A stretch of DNA of 64,000 bases, taken from an uncultured Lachnospiraceae bacterium. GTDB lineage: Bacteria; Bacillota; Clostridia; Lachnospirales; Lachnospiraceae. Positions 9,301 to 18,261 of this stretch are shown here, piece after piece. How positions within the stretch are numbered: position 1 is the first letter of the stretch; each line of letters begins with the position of its first letter. The translations under genes and the position numbers were made by a program. The stretch lies in contig CANRZW010000004.1 of assembly GCA_947644545.1 (NCBI GenBank), positions 1 to 64,000 of the forward strand, in the 5' to 3' direction. The notes below the pieces were generated by a model, which searched no databases, was not told where the DNA came from, and saw nothing but the letters and a program-made list of their open reading frames with translations.

Positions 9301-9322
9301 ATTCATAAAGCGGCTGTTTCTA

Positions 9323-9369
9323 TTGACAAAAAACGTCTACGTAAGTATACTACTTAAGTAGACGTTTTT
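9323..9369 (+). promoter_or_regulatory. Palindromic promoter of dndB-dndA
   Basis: TTGACA (9323-9328), a 17-bp spacer and TATACT (9346-9351) form a near-consensus vegetative promoter. It coincides with a 19-bp inverted repeat: AAAAACGTCTACGTAAGTA (9329-9347) against 9351-9369, with one mismatch and a 3-base centre. The dyad centre sits on the -10 box. A protein bound here would block RNA polymerase. DndB is a known repressor of dnd genes in Salmonella, so autoregulation is the simplest reading. A GGAGG ribosome site follows at 9372-9376. Confidence 0.85.
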
Positions 9370-9381
9370 GCGGAGGTTGTT

Positions 9382-10443
9382 ATGAATTTTTGCTATAGAT
9401 TTCCGGTTGTCAGAGGGATTCAGGCCGGAAAAATTTATTATATTGCCATGGTACCCCTTAAAATGCTGGGGCATCTTTTTGCAAGTGACGAAGAATATGT
9501 TTTGCCGGAGTACAGGGCACAGAGAAGATTAAATGAGGCAAGAATTCCCGAAATAAAGAAGTATATTCTGGAAAATATAGAATCTTATGTTTTTTCAGCT
9601 CTTGCTGCTTCCATAGATGGAGAATTTAATTTTATTGAGCAGGATAATAACGGGACGGGAATATTAGAGGTTTCATTGGATGCCAGGTTTCTGATCAACG
9701 ATGGACAACACAGAAAAGCGGCAATTATGGCGGCTCTTGAAGAAAACTCATCATTGGAAAATGAAACAATTTCGGTAGTATTTTATGAAGATCAGGGTTT
9801 GGCAAGAAGCCAGCAGATGTTTACGGACTTAAATAAGCACGCGCTGAAAACTTCAAATTCTCTTGCCGAATTGTATGATTCAAGAGACCGGCTTGCTGTT
9901 GCTACCAGGAAGGTGATTGCGGAAATTGCTTTTTTGGATACTTATGTAGATAAGGAAAAGGATAATCTTGGAAAATATTCCGCCTCTTTATTTACATTAA
10001 ATATTTTTTATACGGCAAATAAGAAAATTCTGCGTCGTAAAGAATGTGATGAGAATTTTGAAAGGTTTCTTCAGGAATTTTGGAGTTTAGTAGTAGAGTA
10101 TATGATTCCGTGGAAAGAAATGGAATCAAAAGAATTAAGCAAAAAAGAGCTGCGGGAGCAGTATGTCGCTTCTCAGGCAGTTGTAATTCAGGCGTTTGGG
10201 AGAGTAGGGGGATTTCTGTTTGAGCATCGTGAGTATGCATTGGAAACATATTTGCCTGGAATCACCCATATTAATTGGAAAAGAAGTGCAGAAGAATGGA
10301 AGCGGAGAGTGATCAGGAGCAATGGCCGCATGATTAATAATGCAGAGGCAATAATTCTGGCTGGAAATGTGATTAAGGAATCTATGGGATTGCCGCTCAC
10401 AGAAGATGAACAGAGAGCAGAGCAAACCCATTTACAACATTGA
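9382..10443 (+). CDS. dndB: DndB, DGQHR-family regulator of DNA phosphorothioation
   Basis: A 353-residue protein with the defining DGQHR motif (in FLINDGQHRKAAIMAAL, about residues 108-124) and a following DLNKHA-type stretch. DGQHR proteins of the DndB type act as transcriptional regulators of dnd operons, and related members occur in other defence loci. It starts at ATG 9382 with GGAGG six bases upstream. It is the first gene after a palindromic promoter, which fits negative autoregulation. A gap of 39 bases separates it from dndC. The N-terminal beta-rich part has conserved Arg/Asn (YRAQRRLNEARIPEI). Confidence is high from the motif plus the dndCDE context. Confidence 0.9.
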   Translation: MNFCYRFPVVRGIQAGKIYYIAMVPLKMLGHLFASDEEYVLPEYRAQRRLNEARIPEIKKYILENIESYVFSALAASIDGEFNFIEQDNNGTGILEVSLDARFLINDGQHRKAAIMAALEENSSLENETISVVFYEDQGLARSQQMFTDLNKHALKTSNSLAELYDSRDRLAVATRKVIAEIAFLDTYVDKEKDNLGKYSASLFTLNIFYTANKKILRRKECDENFERFLQEFWSLVVEYMIPWKEMESKELSKKELREQYVASQAVVIQAFGRVGGFLFEHREYALETYLPGITHINWKRSAEEWKRRVIRSNGRMINNAEAIILAGNVIKESMGLPLTEDEQRAEQTHLQH

Positions 10444-10482
10444 TGCAGACAGAATGACTGAGAGAAAGACAGGGACAGATTG

Positions 10483-12036
10483 ATGAGCGAAAAGAATTCT
10501 ACGATGACGACCAAAAAAAGCGTAACAGTTACGCGGGATAAAATAGAAGGGTTGATGGAAACGGTTCGAAATTTATATTTGGCGGATGAAATCCCATGGG
10601 TTATTGGGTATTCTGGTGGAAAAGACAGCACGGCCACCTTGCAGTTGGTCTGGCTGGCACTCAGTAAATTAGAGAAAAAGGATTTAAAAAAGCCTGTTCA
10701 TATTATTAATACAGATACTTTGGTGGAGTCCCCAATCATTGAAAAGTGGGTCGAGAAGTCTTTGAAAATTATGGATCAGACGGCTGTAAGACTGGAATTG
10801 CCTTTTGTGACACACAGACTTACACCTGCGATGGATCAGACATTTTGGGTGAATTTTCTTGGAAGAGGTTATCCTTTTCCCCGGAAAAAATTTCGCTGGT
10901 GTACGGATAGACTGAAAATTCAACCAGTTAATCATTTTATAAAAACAGCGATTGCCGAGCACGGTGAGATTATTATGGTTCTTGGCACCAGAAAAGCGGA
11001 AAGTGCAAGGAGAGCAAGGACGATGGCATATTACGAGAAAAAGCGTGTGAGGGAATTGCTCAGTCCTAATCCTACTCTGGCAAATGAATATGTATTTTCG
11101 CCATTAGAAGAGTGGAGCGATGATGATGTGTGGGTATTTCTTATGCAATATAAGAATCCATGGGGATATTCCAATCAGGAGTTGCTTACTTTATATCGGG
11201 GAGCTACTGCGGATAATGAGTGTCCTCTTATGGTAGAAAAAAATCTTCCCAGTTGTGGAAAGAGCAGGTTTGGATGCTGGGTATGCACTATGGTTGAGAG
11301 AGATAAGTCAATGGAGGCAATGATAGCAAATGATGAGGAAAAAGCATGGCTAGCTCCCTTAATGGAATTCCGCAGTCTGTTTGGTGATGAAGAGCATGAC
11401 CGTGAACGAAGAAGCTTTAAGAAAATGCAGGGGCATTTACAGGGTTCATATGGAAAATTACATCATGGCCCATATAAGAAAAAGGTAAGGGAAGAGTGGC
11501 TGGAAAAGTTACTGAAAATTCAGTTGGAGATTAGAAATAATGGACCGGAGGAATTTGCGGATCTGGAACTGATTTCTTTACCTGAGCTGAGAAATATTCG
11601 AAGAATTTGGGTACTTGAGAAACATGAGTTTGATGATTGTCTGCCTGGTATCTACGAGTCAGTGACCGGAGAGAAATTTGATGATCCGGATTGGATTGAC
11701 GTGGATGCGTACGGGCAGGAGGAATGGTTGCTGTTAGAGCAAACCTGTAAAGATCTGTTTGGAGAGGAAGAATTGTCCTTTGAGATGATGTACAGTTTGC
11801 TTGCTATTGAAAATGGAGCAAACAGTGTTAATCAGCGGAAAGGAATACTTGATTCTTTGGAAAAATGTATTAAACATAATTTCTATGCTGATGAATCGGA
11901 TGCAACGGAGTACTATACGAGGCGGCTGGAAAGAAAGAAAAACTTTGGTGGTAAATATGACGAAAAATTCTTTGCACATATTCAGGAAGAAGGCGGAGAA
12001 TTCGATGATGTTGCGGAAGAGGCAGTGAGGGTATGA
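10483..12036 (+). CDS. dndC: DndC, PAPS-reductase-like ATP pyrophosphatase / Fe-S protein
   Basis: A 517-residue member of the adenine-nucleotide alpha-hydrolase (PP-loop) superfamily. The PP-loop SGGKDS lies at residues 44-49. Four cysteines, C247, C258, C265 and C268 (CX10CX6CX2C), fit the 4Fe-4S site of DndC. In the Dnd pathway DndC activates the DNA backbone with ATP and transfers sulfur from the desulfurase. An in-frame TTG lies one codon upstream (10480); ATG 10483 was preferred, with AGGGA upstream. The length fits DndC. Its stop overlaps the dndD start by four bases (ATGA). Confidence 0.93.
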   Translation: MSEKNSTMTTKKSVTVTRDKIEGLMETVRNLYLADEIPWVIGYSGGKDSTATLQLVWLALSKLEKKDLKKPVHIINTDTLVESPIIEKWVEKSLKIMDQTAVRLELPFVTHRLTPAMDQTFWVNFLGRGYPFPRKKFRWCTDRLKIQPVNHFIKTAIAEHGEIIMVLGTRKAESARRARTMAYYEKKRVRELLSPNPTLANEYVFSPLEEWSDDDVWVFLMQYKNPWGYSNQELLTLYRGATADNECPLMVEKNLPSCGKSRFGCWVCTMVERDKSMEAMIANDEEKAWLAPLMEFRSLFGDEEHDRERRSFKKMQGHLQGSYGKLHHGPYKKKVREEWLEKLLKIQLEIRNNGPEEFADLELISLPELRNIRRIWVLEKHEFDDCLPGIYESVTGEKFDDPDWIDVDAYGQEEWLLLEQTCKDLFGEEELSFEMMYSLLAIENGANSVNQRKGILDSLEKCIKHNFYADESDATEYYTRRLERKKNFGGKYDEKFFAHIQEEGGEFDDVAEEAVRV

Positions 12037-13982
12037 TTATTAAGGAATTGGTATTACATAATTTTGGCATCTATGCGTCTACAAATAAATTTGAGTTTCA
12101 TGCCAAAAAGCCGGTAGTTCTAATCGGCGGCATGAATGGCCGAGGAAAAACAACGATTTTGGAAGCTGTTCTTCTGGCGCTGTACGGATCAAATTCCTTT
12201 GCGTATATGGAAAGCCATTATAAGTCATACGGTCAATATTTGAAATCTTATGTAAATAGAGCCGACGGCACACTCAGGACATCAATTGACTTAGAGTTTT
12301 TGATGGAGGCTGAGAATAACGAGATCTACCGTATTCACAGGGAATGGGATGGCAGTAAAAAGAGACTGTCGGAAACAATCCATGTATATAAGGATAAAGA
12401 ATATAATCAATTTTTAACAGATAACTGGTCGATGTTTATTGAAAATATTCTACCCAGCGGCCTGTCGGCCTTCTTCTTTTTTGATGGTGAAAAAATAGCG
12501 GAACTGGCTGCCGAAAATACCAGTAAACAAATGAAAGAATCAATCAAAACACTGTTGGGTATTTCCGTGTTGGATTTGCTGGAAAATGATCTTGGGAGAA
12601 TTATCAACAGAACGCTACGCGATAAACCAAAGGCGGTTGAAACCAAAGAAATTGAGGAGCTGCGTCAGACAAGAGATGCTGCAAAAGATAGCTTGAAGCA
12701 GATTGATGAAAAAATAGAAGGATTGGGAAATGAAAGAGAATCTGTAAGGCAAAAACTCGAAAAATTAAAGCAGGAATATGAAAAAAAAGGCGGGGATATC
12801 ATAACACAGAGGCAGGAGCTGTTTCAGAAGAGATCTTCAATAGCCGCCAGAATTGAGAATGGAAAAGAGCAATTAATAAACGATGCTGCTTCGGAATTAC
12901 CTTTGCTGCTTGTAAAGAATTTCCTGGTTAATATAAGAGAAAATGCTGAGATTGCACAAGACGAAAAAATGATGGATGCTGCATTAAAAAAGATGGGGCG
13001 TCTTTTTATAGATTTTGACCGGCAAAGTGATAACAGCAAAGGTGCCAGGGAGTTTATAGATTATGTCAGGGCGCAGGCTGAGAAAAAAGCATCAACGCCA
13101 TCGTATAATTTATCTGATTCAGCGATTTTTAAGTTGCAGATGCTTTTGGATGAGCAATTGCTGCAAACTAAATTGACAACAGAGGGACGGCAGAGAGAGC
13201 TTGTTAAACTGCAGGAGGAAGCGGAACAACTGGATAATTATTTATCAGTAGATATAGATGAAAAGACGATTGCCAGAATCTATAAAAATATGAAGGAGTT
13301 AGAGCAGCGCATTATACAATTAGATGTAGAGATTGATCAATTGAAAGAAGAACGGCGTGTATGCAATGGCATGGTTATGTCGGCGTCGTCAGCATTTAAT
13401 AAAAGAGTGGAAGAGTATTTGAAACATGTGGAGCTCAGTGATGACAGTGACCGGATTATTAAGTATTCCCATATAGCCACTACAATTATAGATGCTTACA
13501 GGATCAGACTGCAAAGCAGAAAAATCAGTGTTGTCGCAAAGACTATGACAGAGTGCTATCATAAGTTGGCAAATAAGAAGGAGTTGATCGATCATATCGA
13601 GATGGATCCGGTTACCCTGGATTTAAAGTATATAGATCAATCGGGCGGTGAAATAGAGAAGTCTTCGTTGTCTGCGGGAGAAAAGCAATTAATGGTTATT
13701 TCTCTGCTGTGGTCCTTGGCACTGTGTTCAAAAAAGAAATTACCGGTGATCATAGACACGCCGCTTTCAAGACTGGATTCGGCACATAGAGTATCGTTGA
13801 TTGAGACTTATTTTCCACAGGCAAGTGAACAGACGATTATATTATCAACAGATTCAGAAATTGACCGGAATTATTATGGTATTATGAAGGAAAATATTGG
13901 AGATGAGTATACACTTTTGTATGATGATGAAACAAAAGCGACAACTGTAATAGAAGGATATTTTATGGAGGAGGCAAAATGA
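12033..13982 (+). CDS. dndD: DndD, SMC/Rad50-like ATPase of phosphorothioation
   Basis: A 649-residue protein: Walker A GGMNGRGKT (32-40), the DndD-type LPSGLSAFFFFDGEKIAEL segment (about 140-160), long coiled coils, an ABC signature SLSAGEKQ (about 545) and Walker B LPVIIDTPLSRLD (about 570). DndD ATPase activity is thought to open or nick DNA for sulfur insertion. No zinc-hook CxxC is visible in the coiled coil, unlike the accessory SMC paralogue upstream. It overlaps dndC and dndE by four bases each, indicating tight coupling. Confidence 0.92.
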   Translation: MIIKELVLHNFGIYASTNKFEFHAKKPVVLIGGMNGRGKTTILEAVLLALYGSNSFAYMESHYKSYGQYLKSYVNRADGTLRTSIDLEFLMEAENNEIYRIHREWDGSKKRLSETIHVYKDKEYNQFLTDNWSMFIENILPSGLSAFFFFDGEKIAELAAENTSKQMKESIKTLLGISVLDLLENDLGRIINRTLRDKPKAVETKEIEELRQTRDAAKDSLKQIDEKIEGLGNERESVRQKLEKLKQEYEKKGGDIITQRQELFQKRSSIAARIENGKEQLINDAASELPLLLVKNFLVNIRENAEIAQDEKMMDAALKKMGRLFIDFDRQSDNSKGAREFIDYVRAQAEKKASTPSYNLSDSAIFKLQMLLDEQLLQTKLTTEGRQRELVKLQEEAEQLDNYLSVDIDEKTIARIYKNMKELEQRIIQLDVEIDQLKEERRVCNGMVMSASSAFNKRVEEYLKHVELSDDSDRIIKYSHIATTIIDAYRIRLQSRKISVVAKTMTECYHKLANKKELIDHIEMDPVTLDLKYIDQSGGEIEKSSLSAGEKQLMVISLLWSLALCSKKKLPVIIDTPLSRLDSAHRVSLIETYFPQASEQTIILSTDSEIDRNYYGIMKENIGDEYTLLYDDETKATTVIEGYFMEEAK

Positions 13983-14359
13983 TTGTAAAGCAAATCAGGT
14001 TATCGAATCAGTCAAAAGATAAATTGTCGCGCTTAAAGGGTCGCACTGGAATAAAGAACTGGAATGTTTTGTGCAGATGGGCTTTTTGCTTTTCATTAAG
14101 TGAAAGTACAATTCCTACAGACAGACCGATTAATTCGGATAGTAATGTAGAAATGTCATGGTATACTTTTGCAGGAGAATACAGTGAGTTGTATGATGCG
14201 ATTATGATTGAATGGTGCAGGGAAAAAGAAATAGAGACAAATGAAGAAAATCTGGCAAAATATTTTAAGTTACATCTCGAAAGAGGTATTTCGTATTTGA
14301 CAGGTACTAATTTTATTAAGAGCCTGGATGATTTGTTAAAACTGGCTACAGGGGAATAA
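13979..14359 (+). CDS. dndE: DndE, phosphorothioation complex subunit
   Basis: A 126-residue protein. The N-terminal IRLSNQSKDKLSRLKGRTGI followed by NWNVLCRWAFCFSL is the conserved heart of the DndE (DUF1832) family, which folds like a ribbon-helix-helix-type DNA binder and prefers nicked DNA. The length and the position straight after dndD match known dnd operons. ATGA overlap with dndD; the cysteine desulfurase starts two bases after its stop. Confidence 0.92.
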   Translation: MIVKQIRLSNQSKDKLSRLKGRTGIKNWNVLCRWAFCFSLSESTIPTDRPINSDSNVEMSWYTFAGEYSELYDAIMIEWCREKEIETNEENLAKYFKLHLERGISYLTGTNFIKSLDDLLKLATGE

Positions 14360-14360
14360 T

Positions 14361-15512
14361 ATGGGAATCTATTTGGATTATAATGCGTCTGCGCCGATTG
14401 ACAGGCGGGTATTGGAGCGGATGATAGAAGTGTATCAAAATGTATATGGTAATGCAGACAGCAGAACACATCATTTTGGAGATCAGGCAAGAAAGATCGT
14501 TGAGAATGCCAGAGAACAGGTTGCATCGCTGCTAGCGATTAACAAAGACGAAGTCATATTTACGAGTGGCGCTACAGAAAGCGATAATATTGCGATTCGA
14601 GGATTAAAATCATATGGAATAAGTGCGAATAAGAAGCATATTATTACTACATCGATTGAGCATAAAGCAGTATTAGAGTCTGCTAAAGCCATGCAGAAAC
14701 AGGGATTTGAAGTGGATTTTATTGATCCTGACGAAACGGGAAGAATACTGATTCAAGATGTTCTTAATAAAGTGAGAGAGGATACCTTACTTGTCAGCAT
14801 AATGCATGTCAATAATGAAACGGGGATAATTCAACCTGTAAAAGAAATCGGGGAGATATTAACTGATCGGGATATCCTGTTTCATATAGATGCTACACAG
14901 AGCTTTGGTAAGCTGGTGGACGAACTAAAAGAGACAAGATATAATATGCTTTCAATGAGTGCCCATAAATTAGGCGGACCGCAGGGTGTGGGAGCGCTTA
15001 TTTTAAGAAAAGAGAAGTACAAATTTCCTCCGGTTAGAGCCGTAATGTATGGAGGACAACAGGAGTATGGAATCAGGCCTGGAACTGTACCTGTCGCTTT
15101 GGCAGCGGGATTGGGGAAAGCATGTGAACTGGCGCAAGCAGAATATATAGATAACAGTAAGAAATGCCGCATGATTAAGAACAGGCTGATTGAATTGTTG
15201 AAACAATCAGGATTGCAATACAAAATGAACGGAGAGCAGGAGTATTGTGTGTCAAATACGATGAATCTTTGTATTTGCGGTGTTTCATCTGAAGCGTTGA
15301 TGCTTGCTACAAAAGATTATTGCGGGATTTCAAATGGATCTGCATGTAATTCAAATTCATATAAACCCAGTTACGTACTTACAGCGATGGGAGTCCCTGC
15401 GGATCAGGTTGAAAATTCAATACGGATCAGTTGGGGGCCGGAAATTTCCGTAGAAGAAATAGAACAGTCTTTTGGAAGGATGTTGGAGATTGCCAGAGGG
15501 CTGGTCTGGTGA
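14361..15512 (+). CDS. dndA: Cysteine desulfurase of the Dnd system (DndA/IscS-like)
   Basis: A 383-residue PLP enzyme that takes sulfur from L-cysteine and passes it as a persulfide to DndC. Visible motifs are the N-terminal YLDYNASAP, the PLP lysine in SAHKLGGPQG (Lys203) and the catalytic cysteine in GSACNS (Cys329) on the mobile loop. It is encoded last in the operon, whereas dndA is often divergent or first in other species; some systems use a chromosomal IscS instead. The gene name reflects context, since sequence alone cannot separate DndA from IscS/NifS. Confidence 0.88.
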   Translation: MGIYLDYNASAPIDRRVLERMIEVYQNVYGNADSRTHHFGDQARKIVENAREQVASLLAINKDEVIFTSGATESDNIAIRGLKSYGISANKKHIITTSIEHKAVLESAKAMQKQGFEVDFIDPDETGRILIQDVLNKVREDTLLVSIMHVNNETGIIQPVKEIGEILTDRDILFHIDATQSFGKLVDELKETRYNMLSMSAHKLGGPQGVGALILRKEKYKFPPVRAVMYGGQQEYGIRPGTVPVALAAGLGKACELAQAEYIDNSKKCRMIKNRLIELLKQSGLQYKMNGEQEYCVSNTMNLCICGVSSEALMLATKDYCGISNGSACNSNSYKPSYVLTAMGVPADQVENSIRISWGPEISVEEIEQSFGRMLEIARGLVW

Positions 15513-15887
15513 AAAGCAAAAGCAGAGAGTGATTGGAGAGAAGGTAAAAATATTGCGACAATGATTCTTGAGAATATGATGTAATCTTTTCATACAAATT
15601 TGATAAGTTTTAGGTTACAAAAGGGAACATATACTTGTCGCTGGTAGAGAATAGATCAATATATAGTTTATGATAGAAAGACAAGTGTGGATTGTTAAAT
15701 AATTTATGTATACAGTTCAATTTTTAAGGTGTAGAAGAGGAGTGGACAATGTTTGAAGATAAAGAAAAGTTTGGGGTAAGGCTTGTCATTCTCCGTTATG
15801 TCCCCTAAAATATATATGAGAAGAATAACTGTCTGACAGCATATAACTTATGGCTTTACAGGCAGGAGGGGATGAAAGGAGAAAGGT
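15513..15887. other. Intergenic region at the right edge of the AT-rich island
   Basis: About 375 bp between the desulfurase and the GH3 gene. The first 200 bases share the AT-rich character of the dnd genes; the composition turns GC-richer once the GH3 gene begins. No terminator with a clean T-tract and no tRNA were seen. The only coding-like item is a 19-codon ORF (15749-15808). This is the likely right boundary of the acquired segment, but no attachment-site repeat was found. Confidence 0.5.
15749..15808 (+). other. Possible 19-codon ORF or gene remnant
   Basis: ATG at 15749 with a strong GAGGAG ribosome site seven bases upstream. It encodes MFEDKEKFGVRLVILRYVP and then stops. The ribosome site is better than chance would suggest. 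It may be a leader peptide or the remaining 5' end of a lost gene. No family is recognised. Confidence 0.25.
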
Positions 15888-17957
15888 ATGAGGGATGTAG
15901 TAAAGAACACTAAATTAACGGAGAACTGCAGTAAGGAAGTAATCAGGGCCTTTGTGGAGGAAGTGACTGCCAAACTGACCGTGGATGAGAAGATCGGAAT
16001 CATGTCCGGGCAGGAGACAGAGCAGAAGCTTCTGGACGATCTGTTTGTGCTGGAGCACTACAATGTGAGGCCTTATCCGACGATGGCTGTGGAGCGGCTG
16101 GGACTGCCTAATGTACGGTTCGTAGATGGGCCGCGCGGCGTGGTTGCTGGATCCGCCACCTGTTTTCCGGTATCGATGGCAAGAGGCGCCACCTTTGACC
16201 GGGAGTTGGAAGAGGAGATCGGCAAGGCGATCGGTGCGGAAGTAAGAGCCGTGGGCGGCAATTATTTCGGCGGGGTATGTATCAATCTTCCCAGAAATCC
16301 GAGATGGGGGCGTGCACAGGAGTGCTACGGTGAGGACCAGTATCATCTGGGAGAGATGGGCGCTGCGCTGACAAGAGGCGTGCAGAGTCAGAACGTTATG
16401 GCCTGCATTAAGCATTTTGCTTTGAACAGCATTGAGAATGCGCGCTTTAAGGCAGATGTGCAGATTTCCAGGAGGGCGTTGCATGAGGTATTCCTTCCGC
16501 ATTTCAAGCGCTGCATCGAGGAAGGGGCAGCATCGGTGATGGGTGCATACAATAAGGTGCTTGGCGAACAGGCGTCGGAAAGTAGCTATCTTCTGCGGGA
16601 CATCCTGCGGGATAAATGGGGCTTTGACGGCTTCACGTTATCAGACTTCCTGTGGGCTGTTCATGACGGCGTGAAGGGTGTCAAAGGCGGCATGAACATA
16701 GAGATGCCCTGCTTCTGCCACTATATAGAAGATCTGCCGAAAGCGCTCGAAGATGGCCGGTTGGAGATGGCGGATCTGGATGAGGCAGTAGGTTACATCT
16801 TAAGGACGATCCTCTATTATGAGACGAGAAAAGATCCACAGGCCTATGGAGAAGATGTTCTGGCCTGTGATAAGCATATAGCGGTGGCTAAGAGGGCGGC
16901 AGAGGAGTCCATGGTACTTCTGAAAAATGAAGGAAAGGTGCTTCCTCTTGATAAGAAAACAACGGACAAGATCGTGGTGCTCGGCGTGCTTGGCGACATC
17001 GAGAACATTGGCGATCATGGATCCAGTAAGGTGCATCCTTATTATACGATAACGCCTTTTAAGGGTCTGATGAAAAAAATGCCCAGGGCACAGATTGTCT
17101 ATCACGATGGTAAAGACATTGAGCAGGCGAGGAAGCTTGCCGCGGATGCGGATGCAGTCGTGATTGTGGCGGGGTATATACACAGCGATGAGGGAGAGTT
17201 CCTGGCGGACAGAAGCGATATCGAGATTATGGGCGGCGACCGTGTTTCCATGCGCCTGCACCAGCGGGATATCGATCTGATCGAAGGGGTAAAGGGACTT
17301 TGCAAGAACACGATTGTATCCATCGTGGGCAGCAGTGCGATCCTGATCGACGAGTGGGAGAAGGATGTTCCGGCGGTCATTTTCTCTTTCTACAGCGGCA
17401 TGGAGGGCGGCAACGCTCTGGCGGATATTCTGTTCGGAGACGTATGTCCCAGCGGTAAGCTGCCTTATACCGTGGCATACAGTGAAGAGGATTATCCATA
17501 TTTTGATCCGGACTGTGATGAGATCGAATATGAGTATTATCAGGGTTACTGCAAGATGGAGAAGGAGGGCAGGAAGGTGCTCTATCCTTTCGGCTATGGA
17601 CTATCCTATACGGAATTTGCATTTGACAGGCCCAGGGCAGAGGTATTTGCCGATACGGCTAAGTTCAGCGTGACGCTTAAGAATACGGGTACGGTCAAAG
17701 GTGCAGAGGTCGTACAGCTCTATGTGGGATGTGAGGGAAGCAAGGTAGACAGACCGGTAAAAGTTCTGAAAGATTTTGCACGTGTAGAACTGGCACCCGG
17801 TGAGGAGACAGTCGTTTCCTTAAGCGTTTCCAAAGATGCCATGGCATATTTCGATGAGGAAAAAGATACATTCGTGACAGAGGATATCAAGTATATTGCC
17901 TATATCGGTAATTGCAGTGCCGATGCAGCGCTGCAGAAGGTGGAATTTACCTTCTGA
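15888..17957 (+). CDS. Glycoside hydrolase family 3 (beta-glucosidase-type)
   Basis: A 689-residue GH3 enzyme without signal peptide, so probably cytoplasmic. The N-terminal TIM-barrel shows FVDGPRGV, GRAQECYGEDQYHLGEM and KHFALNSIENAR (substrate-binding KH and N), with the nucleophile in TLSDFLWAVHDG (Asp253). The (alpha/beta)6 domain and the C-terminal fibronectin-III-like domain (about 585-689, ending with a GNCSADAALQKVEFTF strand) follow. It hydrolyses beta-linked glycosides; substrate cannot be read from sequence. GAAAGGAGAAAGG precedes the ATG. It stands alone, with a terminator downstream. Confidence 0.88.
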   Translation: MRDVVKNTKLTENCSKEVIRAFVEEVTAKLTVDEKIGIMSGQETEQKLLDDLFVLEHYNVRPYPTMAVERLGLPNVRFVDGPRGVVAGSATCFPVSMARGATFDRELEEEIGKAIGAEVRAVGGNYFGGVCINLPRNPRWGRAQECYGEDQYHLGEMGAALTRGVQSQNVMACIKHFALNSIENARFKADVQISRRALHEVFLPHFKRCIEEGAASVMGAYNKVLGEQASESSYLLRDILRDKWGFDGFTLSDFLWAVHDGVKGVKGGMNIEMPCFCHYIEDLPKALEDGRLEMADLDEAVGYILRTILYYETRKDPQAYGEDVLACDKHIAVAKRAAEESMVLLKNEGKVLPLDKKTTDKIVVLGVLGDIENIGDHGSSKVHPYYTITPFKGLMKKMPRAQIVYHDGKDIEQARKLAADADAVVIVAGYIHSDEGEFLADRSDIEIMGGDRVSMRLHQRDIDLIEGVKGLCKNTIVSIVGSSAILIDEWEKDVPAVIFSFYSGMEGGNALADILFGDVCPSGKLPYTVAYSEEDYPYFDPDCDEIEYEYYQGYCKMEKEGRKVLYPFGYGLSYTEFAFDRPRAEVFADTAKFSVTLKNTGTVKGAEVVQLYVGCEGSKVDRPVKVLKDFARVELAPGEETVVSLSVSKDAMAYFDEEKDTFVTEDIKYIAYIGNCSADAALQKVEFTF

Positions 17958-18261
17958 TGTGCCGATGCCGGGAGAGACGTTGGTGTAAGATCAGGTATCT
18001 GTAAGAGGATTTTCAGAAGGAGTAAACAGGAAGCTGCCGCCGCGGGTTTAAAGGCCTGCCTGGTGGCAGTTTTCGTTATGATCGGCGGTCGATATCAGCT
18101 AGTGTTAAAGCGGCCAGAGCAGATATCCACCCATACAAAATAATGTATTATAATACATATAGACATTCTGCAAGACATATGTTAAGATACATTCAGGCAG
18201 TGAAGTTTTATACATTTAAGGATCTTGCAGGCATGGCAGGCAAGAGTCATGAGAGGTAAGA
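17958..18261. other. Intergenic region between GH3 and the methyltransferase-like gene
   Basis: About 300 bp. It contains the GH3 terminator and then a stretch rich in TATA-like runs (18140-18230) that should hold the next promoter. No clear -35/-10 pair could be fixed and no gene is seen. Confidence 0.4.
18031..18073 (+). terminator. Terminator of the GH3 gene
   Basis: CTGCCGCC (18034-18041) pairs with GGTGGCAG (18062-18069) using one G-U pair. It is followed by TTTT. Confidence 0.65.
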
